Origin: Dioscorea cayenensis subsp. rotundata
Taxonomy: Eukaryota; Streptophyta; Magnoliopsida; Dioscoreales; Dioscoreaceae
NCBI RefSeq assembly: GCF_009730915.1
Contig: NC_052474.1
Span: 20,929,501-20,993,500 of the forward strand
Direction of reading: 5' to 3'
DNA length: 64,000 nt
Below are positions 54,862 to 64,000 of the stretch, one piece after another. The position numbers and the translations under genes were made by a program. The stretch's first letter is position 1. Each line of letters starts with the position of its first letter. The notes below the pieces were generated by a model. That model ran no database searches, had not been told where the DNA came from, and worked only from the letters and a program-made list of their open reading frames with translations.

Positions 54862-57849
54862 ATTTGTCTAAATAAATAAATAAATATAAAAATAAAACAA
54901 CATAAATTCCATTGATTCTAATCACCTCGTCCTTGCTATTTTAATAAATATGTGGAAGTTATATCTAAAACTAAACTATAATAAAAATTATTTATAGATC
55001 AATCATATGTTAGAAAGAATAAATAAAATAAAGAGATATGAATAGATGAAGAATGCAGACATTTAAGATTATTAGAAAATTGTTAAAATTTTTGAAAAAT
55101 TAGATTATATGTTGTTTGTCTAGATATGAGTCACATTATTCAAACTCTAGCATGTGGATTCCATTGGAATAAAAAATGTATTTATTTAATTGCATTATTA
55201 AGAGGAAAATGACAAAACCATCACTGATTACAATGAGTAGTAAATTCCATCAGAGAATAGTAAATAAAATTGAAGATAATTAACTGGAGTTTAAGGTAAA
55301 AGACAAGAACGGAAGGACAATATTTGGAATGAAAGAAAATTAATAAATAGAATTTATAGAAATGGTGATGATGGGACTCAACATAAATTGTGAAATTTCA
55401 ATTAAAAATCTAATTAAAAATAGGTTTGTACGGATGTCAACAGAAGCTGGAGTTGAAAACTCTTTAAAAAATTAAATAGTAATTTATTCAAAGAAAAAAA
55501 AAGATGGATATTTGCATATTAACAAAGAATTTCACTGATTGGTGCACACACCCTTAACTATTGAGTTGGTTGCATTTATTAAAAATAATAATAAATAATT
55601 AAAAATATCTTATGGTATTTGCAATAGCTAATAATTTTCTACTTTTAAATTTTATTTCCCATGGAGTTTTTATAACTATCAAATCAATTTCAACTTTTAT
55701 GCTACCAAAAGTTATTATTCTATTTTTCACCATCATTCTTATTTTTATTTTTATTTTTATTTTTTTGCAAATGTTCTTCATTTTATTATTTTATTTTTTT
55801 AAAAATCTTCGTCTTATTCTTATTTTTATTCTTCTTAATTATGATTTTTTTGCTCTTGTGTTTAAGTATTTCAATTTTTCTTTTGTTCATAGTTTTGTAT
55901 TTTTATTTTTATATTATTTTTTTTGCAGAATTCTATTAGAAGTGCCCATTCTTTTTATATTAGTTAAGATTGAAATTGTGAAGGAAAAAAATATAAATAG
56001 AAATAAGATTACCAAGACAATGGGTTTTAATAAGGATTTATGGATTAGATTAATGGGTTAACTAAGCCTAAAAGATCATTAACTAGCTAGTGACTTTAAC
56101 ATAACAAGCAATGAATGAATATAAATTGAACCTTAAGAGATAGATAACCATTTGAATAATTGATATTAATTGACCTTTAGAGATGTCTAACCAGTTAATA
56201 ACTTTTGACTAATCTCTAAGATATAGCTAACAAGCTAATGACTTTAGATGACCAAATAAGGGATGAATATGAACTAATTCTTAAGATATAGCTAACAATC
56301 TAATGACTTCAGATGACTAAGGAATAAATTATGGACTAACATCTAACATATGGTTGTTAAGGAATGAATAAGAACTAAGAAAGGAACAAGAGAAAATAAT
56401 AAAAAATAAAGAATATTGTGAGAAGTATAGGTTCAAATATATAAAAATTTAATTTGAAACAAATTGAATTGAATGAATTGGTAGTTAAGATGTTGGGTTT
56501 CATGACCAAATAAGGAATAAATATGAATAGACTCATGCTTCTCATTTAAAAACTTGTGACTTTAATTAACTACAAAAAAATGAATATGAAAATAGTGGAT
56601 AAATAATGACTATAAACAACAAAGAAAAAAAAAAAAAAGTGCATAATTTGTTAAGATGGATGGTTGGCTATAGGTTAAATAACCAATAAAAAACAAACAA
56701 CTTGTAATTTGTAGGTTTTAAAAAAAATTATTTATTAAAAATGCACTTCTCTAAAAATTCAAATATAGAAAAAAACAAGGAGTAAACCTTTTAATAGTCC
56801 CTCTACTTTTTCAAATGTGCCATTTGGATTCGATACTTTTAAATGTAACATTTTAGTCCTCAAATTGCTTTAAATTGAGTCATATTAGTCCTTCAAAATC
56901 CTAAATCCTAACCCTAATAGGAGAGTCATGTTAGTTTTTCAAAACCCTAAATCATAACCCTAATAGGGACTAACATGATTCAATTATAACCAGTTTAAGG
57001 ACTAAAAAGTTACATTTAAAAGTATTTGACCCATAAGACACATTTGAAAAGTAGAGGGACTATTCAGAGGTTTATTAAAAAAAAAAGAGTAACAAGTTCA
57101 TTTTCTTTCACATTAATTATCTACTATATTTTAGACGCTTTCAAATAATAAAGATTTTGAAGTTATTTATAAATTTAAAAAGATCCTGAAATCACCTAAA
57201 TTAAAATTATATTACAAATTTTAAGATTTTATCGATACATGGAAAGGAAATGATTGAGTCTATGTCAATAAACCTTTTAAAACATATAAAAAAAAATGCA
57301 ATAAGTTTTTTAAAATGTTAAAAATATAGAAAATTTAAGAAATAAATGAGGTTTAAGAAGCGTTTTATATGCATTATAAATGGTTAATTTTTTTGATAAA
57401 TCACTGATTTTAGTCGAAATATCGTTAGCTCATCGATTTTGGCTTAAAAGTGCATTAGTCACTAGTCATTTCACAAAATAGCTCACCTCGATTAACATCA
57501 CACACCGACGCATACCGAAACCCAATTAGCAAGTGCTCCCCACGCGGCCTAACGACAACGTTAGATCCACCGAAACGACTGTTACATAAATTGCTAGTGA
57601 CTTTTAGTGCAAGACTTCAAAACAAAACCAAAAATTCGAAAGGAAGAACCGATATTTCGGCTACAGCTGAAAGCTGATTATCAAAAAATTAACCCATTTT
57701 ATAAATTCTACATAATTTAAAAAATTAAAGAAAATTGAAATAAATTGGGACCGTTGATGTCTAAGATCCAACGGCCATGATAATCAGAGAAAGAACCCAA
57801 AAACCCTTTCCAAACCCGAGCTTGTTCAGCGACTGCCCGAGAGCCCGCC
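54862..57849. other. Intergenic upstream of DEG10
   Basis: AT-rich. The longest open frame, at 55612-56061 plus, is Phe/Ile-rich low complexity and is not supported as a gene. 56090-56340 holds short imperfect repeats around AAGATATAGCTAACAA and AATGACTTNAGATGAC. 56800-57070 contains an inverted repeat (ATAGTCCCTCTACTTTTCAAATGTG against CACATTTGAAAAGTAGAGGGAC) with AAACCCTAAATC, a MITE-like structure of about 280 bases. Confidence 0.5.
56796..57063. mobile_element. MITE-like inverted-repeat element
   Basis: AGTCCCTCTACTTTTTCAAA near 56798 is matched in reverse by TTTGAAAAGTAGAGGGACT ending near 57062. Both ends continue into TGTNNCATTT and AAATGNNACA, with TTTAGTCCTNAAA inside. Its compact palindromic build fits a small MITE. 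The family was not identified. Confidence 0.6.
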
Positions 57850-61497
<3,648 letters not shown>

Positions 61498-61837
61498 TTT
61501 ATTTATTATTAATACCAATTATTCCACTTTGTGTAACAACAACAGGGTGGAGATCATCACTTGATTTTTTTCCATAACTCGTGATGATCTGCAGAAAAAT
61601 TTTGACATTGTTGTGGTTTTTGTGGTGAACAAATAAACCTCAGTAAAGCTTATCTGTTGTTCCTGCAGCAAAATCAACAGAAGGCTGATATAATTTTTGT
61701 GTTCTTTTTACAACAACATTTCAATGAAGATGTATCACACCTTCTATTTGCAGCAGCTTGTGCTTACAATGAATTAGTTCACCATGGCCAATCAAAAGTT
61801 CAGGTAAAAACACAGGCACTAATTATAATTAACATCA
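61498..61837. other. Convergent 3' intergenic, DEG10 and PPR
   Basis: 340 bases shared by the 3' ends of two converging genes. 3' UTRs from both sides could overlap here. No other feature is seen. Confidence 0.7.
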
Positions 61838-63952
61838 TCACTCAACCTCCCCATTAGCAACATATCCAGCATCCTTCAAATGCTTCATCAACCAAAACAA
61901 CAATTGATAAATAGCAGGAGCGTTTGGGTTTGATTTCTTGCCTGCAAGAAATGGATACAATTTACCATCCAATTCAATTGACGCCCAAGAAGGAGCTTTC
62001 CATATACCCATGTCTCTCATCAGTGTCCTCACATTAACTACTCCTTCCAGAGATTTAGCAGATACATACATGCTAGCAATCAAAACATAGTGTCTTGGAT
62101 CCTGTGGCTTCATCTCTAGAAGTTTATCAGCTGCTCTTTTTCCAATCTCGATATTTCTGTGAGCTTGACATGCACCAATAAGTGTTGCTAACATTGCAGT
62201 GCTCGGCGGGAATGGCATTCTGATCATAATCTCCTCTGCTTTCCTCAATAAACCGACTCGTCCAAATAGATCAACCATGCAGGAGTAATGCTCCATTTGT
62301 GGGACAATTCCATGCAAGCTGACCATTTTATCGAACAGCATTTGTCCTTGTGTTACTAGCCCAGAATGACTACAAGCCGAGAGAATGGCCACCATTGTTA
62401 TGTGATCGGGTTCTATCCCACATTCAATCATCCTGTTGAAGAGCTTCAAGGAAATAGTTCCATCTCCTTGCATTCCATAACCTGCAATCAACGAAGTGTA
62501 TGAAACTTCATCATGGTATTCCATCATCTCAAAGACATTTCGAGCAGCCAGCATTCTACCTGACTTGGAATACATGTCAAGCAGACAGTTAGACAGCAAT
62601 TGGCGGCCACCGCCTTTGAATCTGTGTTTCATTATATAACAGTGAAGCTCCCGGCCGTGTTGGAGGTCTGCAACACAGGCACATAGAGATAACATTGTCA
62701 CCATTGTCACATAATTCGGTTTCATTCCGCAAGAAATCAGCTCCTGAAAAACCAAACAAGCTTCTTTCACTTGGTCTGTGTGCGCAAAGCCAGCAACCAT
62801 GGCATTCCAACAAACCAAACTCCGGTCCGTATCCATTCTAAACGAAACATAAGCATGAACTGTGTCGTCACACCTTGAATACATTGTTATCAACGCATTC
62901 CGGACATTCTCAAACAAATCACATCCCATTCTAACAAGCATGCCATGTATCTGCCTCCCTGATTTCATATCCCTGAGTCTCGAACATGCATTCAAACCGA
63001 TAATCAACGTCACAAAATCGATAACCGAGGCACCTCTTCTCATCTGAGAGATCATTTTGAGCACCTCAACATAATTACCCATCCGAAGATTTCCTCCAAG
63101 AACAGCATTCCAAGTGATTGAATTAACTTCTACATTCTCAATTCTCATTCTTTCCACAAGCTCAAAGGCCTCCGCCCTAATCCCTTTTGACAAATACCCA
63201 GAGATCATTGAGTTCCACGAGACAACATCTCTTTCAGGCATTCTATCAAACACATTGCGAGCACTCACGAAATCACCACACTTGGCATACATTGAAACCA
63301 ATGCATTGTGAACAAACAAATCCAACTCCAATCCACAGCACACAATGCATTTATGCACCAACCTCCCACAATTGAAATCAAGAATCTCACCACAAGCACT
63401 GAGAACCGAAGCGTAGGTATACTTATCAACCTCGACGCCATTCCCAACCATCTCGGCGAAGGCAATGATGGCTTCCCGCCAGAGCCCACGACGGCAAAAA
63501 GCGGATATCAACAAGTTCCATGACAAAGCACGCTTAATGTTCGACGAAATGACGATGAGAATCGCGTCATGAAGGAGGCCGAGAGAGGAGTAGAAGGACG
63601 TCAGCCTGGAGATGAGGAACGGATTTCCGGCGATTCCGATGGTGATACAGCGCGCATGGAGCTGGAGACCTGGTGAGAGAGCTGTGAGAGTGGTGGAGCA
63701 GGAGAGGAGGGAGGAGATGGGGTGTTGGAGGAGACAGGGGGGAGGTGAATGAAGATGGAGGAGAAAGGAGAAAGCTTTGAAGGCTTGGGAGAGGTGGCCA
63801 TTGGAGCAGAGTAGTTGGATTGTGGCGAAGGCGGAGCGGAGTGATGGCTGATCCTTGGATGGCAGTGGTTTCGTCCATGACTTGGGAAAGTACTTGAGTA
63901 ATTGGTGGAGCTTGTGAGGTGCGGCAATGGCGGTCGGAGAGCGAGATGGCAT
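61838..63952 (-). CDS. PLS-class pentatricopeptide repeat protein, E subgroup (At1g71490-like)
   Basis: An intronless gene of 704 residues from ATG at 63952. The codon before it is TTG, and an in-frame TGA lies 18 bases upstream of that, so this is the first ATG. After a basic, Ser/Pro-rich leader (possible organelle transit peptide) come PLS-type PPR repeats. Typical cores are TYASVLSACGE, HNALVSMYAKCGDFVSARNVFDRMPERDVVSWNSMISGY, NALITMYSRC, PNYVTMVTMLSLCA and PDHITMVAILSACSHSG. The C-terminus has E-type motifs (LIGACQAHRNIEIGKRAADKLLEMKP, then YVLIASMYVS) and stops soon after DAGYVANGEVE, with no DYW deaminase domain. Family members bind organelle RNA, usually for C-to-U editing with a partner supplying the DYW domain. 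Resemblance to Arabidopsis At1g71490 is recalled from memory. Confidence 0.9.
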   Translation of the reverse strand: MPSRSPTAIAAPHKLHQLLKYFPKSWTKPLPSKDQPSLRSAFATIQLLCSNGHLSQAFKAFSFLLHLHSPPPCLLQHPISSLLSCSTTLTALSPGLQLHARCITIGIAGNPFLISRLTSFYSSLGLLHDAILIVISSNIKRALSWNLLISAFCRRGLWREAIIAFAEMVGNGVEVDKYTYASVLSACGEILDFNCGRLVHKCIVCCGLELDLFVHNALVSMYAKCGDFVSARNVFDRMPERDVVSWNSMISGYLSKGIRAEAFELVERMRIENVEVNSITWNAVLGGNLRMGNYVEVLKMISQMRRGASVIDFVTLIIGLNACSRLRDMKSGRQIHGMLVRMGCDLFENVRNALITMYSRCDDTVHAYVSFRMDTDRSLVCWNAMVAGFAHTDQVKEACLVFQELISCGMKPNYVTMVTMLSLCACVADLQHGRELHCYIMKHRFKGGGRQLLSNCLLDMYSKSGRMLAARNVFEMMEYHDEVSYTSLIAGYGMQGDGTISLKLFNRMIECGIEPDHITMVAILSACSHSGLVTQGQMLFDKMVSLHGIVPQMEHYSCMVDLFGRVGLLRKAEEIMIRMPFPPSTAMLATLIGACQAHRNIEIGKRAADKLLEMKPQDPRHYVLIASMYVSAKSLEGVVNVRTLMRDMGIWKAPSWASIELDGKLYPFLAGKKSNPNAPAIYQLLFWLMKHLKDAGYVANGEVE

Positions 63953-64000
63953 CAACGTCCAGAGATCTTCTCAGCTCGCCATGGAAGCCATGGACGATGA
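63953..64000. other. 5' flank of the PPR gene (right window edge)
   Basis: 48 bases upstream of the PPR start codon. Two further ATGs on the minus strand are out of frame with, or separated by a stop from, the PPR frame. Confidence 0.6.

Noticed and set aside
55612-56061. 149-residue Phe/Ile-rich open frame
   Set aside because: AT-rich low-complexity sequence with no recognisable domain and no supporting splice or promoter context.

Overview
The window is nuclear DNA of a flowering plant. It has spliced genes with GT-AG introns, plastid- and mitochondrion-targeted proteins, a LOB-domain transcription factor and a PPR editing-type protein, set in AT-rich intergenic DNA full of LTR, MITE, SINE and Mutator-like debris. 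A monocot is the best guess, because the LOB protein resembles the maize IG1/LBD6 type from end to end. That is inference; the species cannot be fixed from sequence alone.

Layout. 1-21 kb: a tandem cluster of methyl-ester hydrolase genes (SABP2/MES family, alpha/beta fold), all on the minus strand. Copy A shows only exon 1 (320-682) and runs off the left edge. Copy B (3885-7925) is a pseudogene: exon 3 carries a one-base frameshift, intron 1 holds a 1.8-kb solo LTR, and exon 1 is cut by another LTR just before the GHS nucleophile motif. Copy C (15682-17145) is a complete 3-exon, 263-residue gene with a full Ser-Asp-His triad. Flanking DNA was duplicated with the genes (about 330-bp tandem spacer units, shared upstream blocks) and later received different MITEs in different copies. 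21.3-24.3 kb: an APO2-like chloroplast protein gene, plus strand.

26-34 kb: a decayed or poorly resolved Mutator-like element. It carries a DUF1985/Ulp1-peptidase gene on the plus strand and a transposase gene with a SWIM zinc finger on the minus strand, converging on each other. Arrays of spaced GTTTAA motifs fill the non-coding stretches. It ends in a 1000-base N gap (33923-34922).

35.6-39.9 kb: an intact 13-exon ABHD11-like hydrolase gene (minus), with one GC-AG intron. 41.3-43.4 kb: a basic, Ser/Pro-rich BPP-like gene (plus), followed by a SINE with a target-site duplication. 44.0-45.6 kb: STR4A-like rhodanese-domain protein (plus). 48.3-49.1 kb: LBD6/IG1-type LOB transcription factor (plus). 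49.3-57.8 kb: intergenic with microsatellites, nested Stowaway-type MITEs and a SINE candidate. 57.85-61.5 kb: DEG10-like mitochondrial serine protease (plus), tail-to-tail with an intronless E-class PPR gene (61838-63952, minus).

Apart from the esterase cluster, neighbouring genes look functionally unrelated, as is usual in plant genomes. The most unusual stretch is the Mutator-like element with its GTTTAA arrays. Its dense indels may be assembly error as much as biological decay. Exon boundaries were worked out by hand from reading frame, splice sites and family similarity recalled from memory, and may be off by a base or two.
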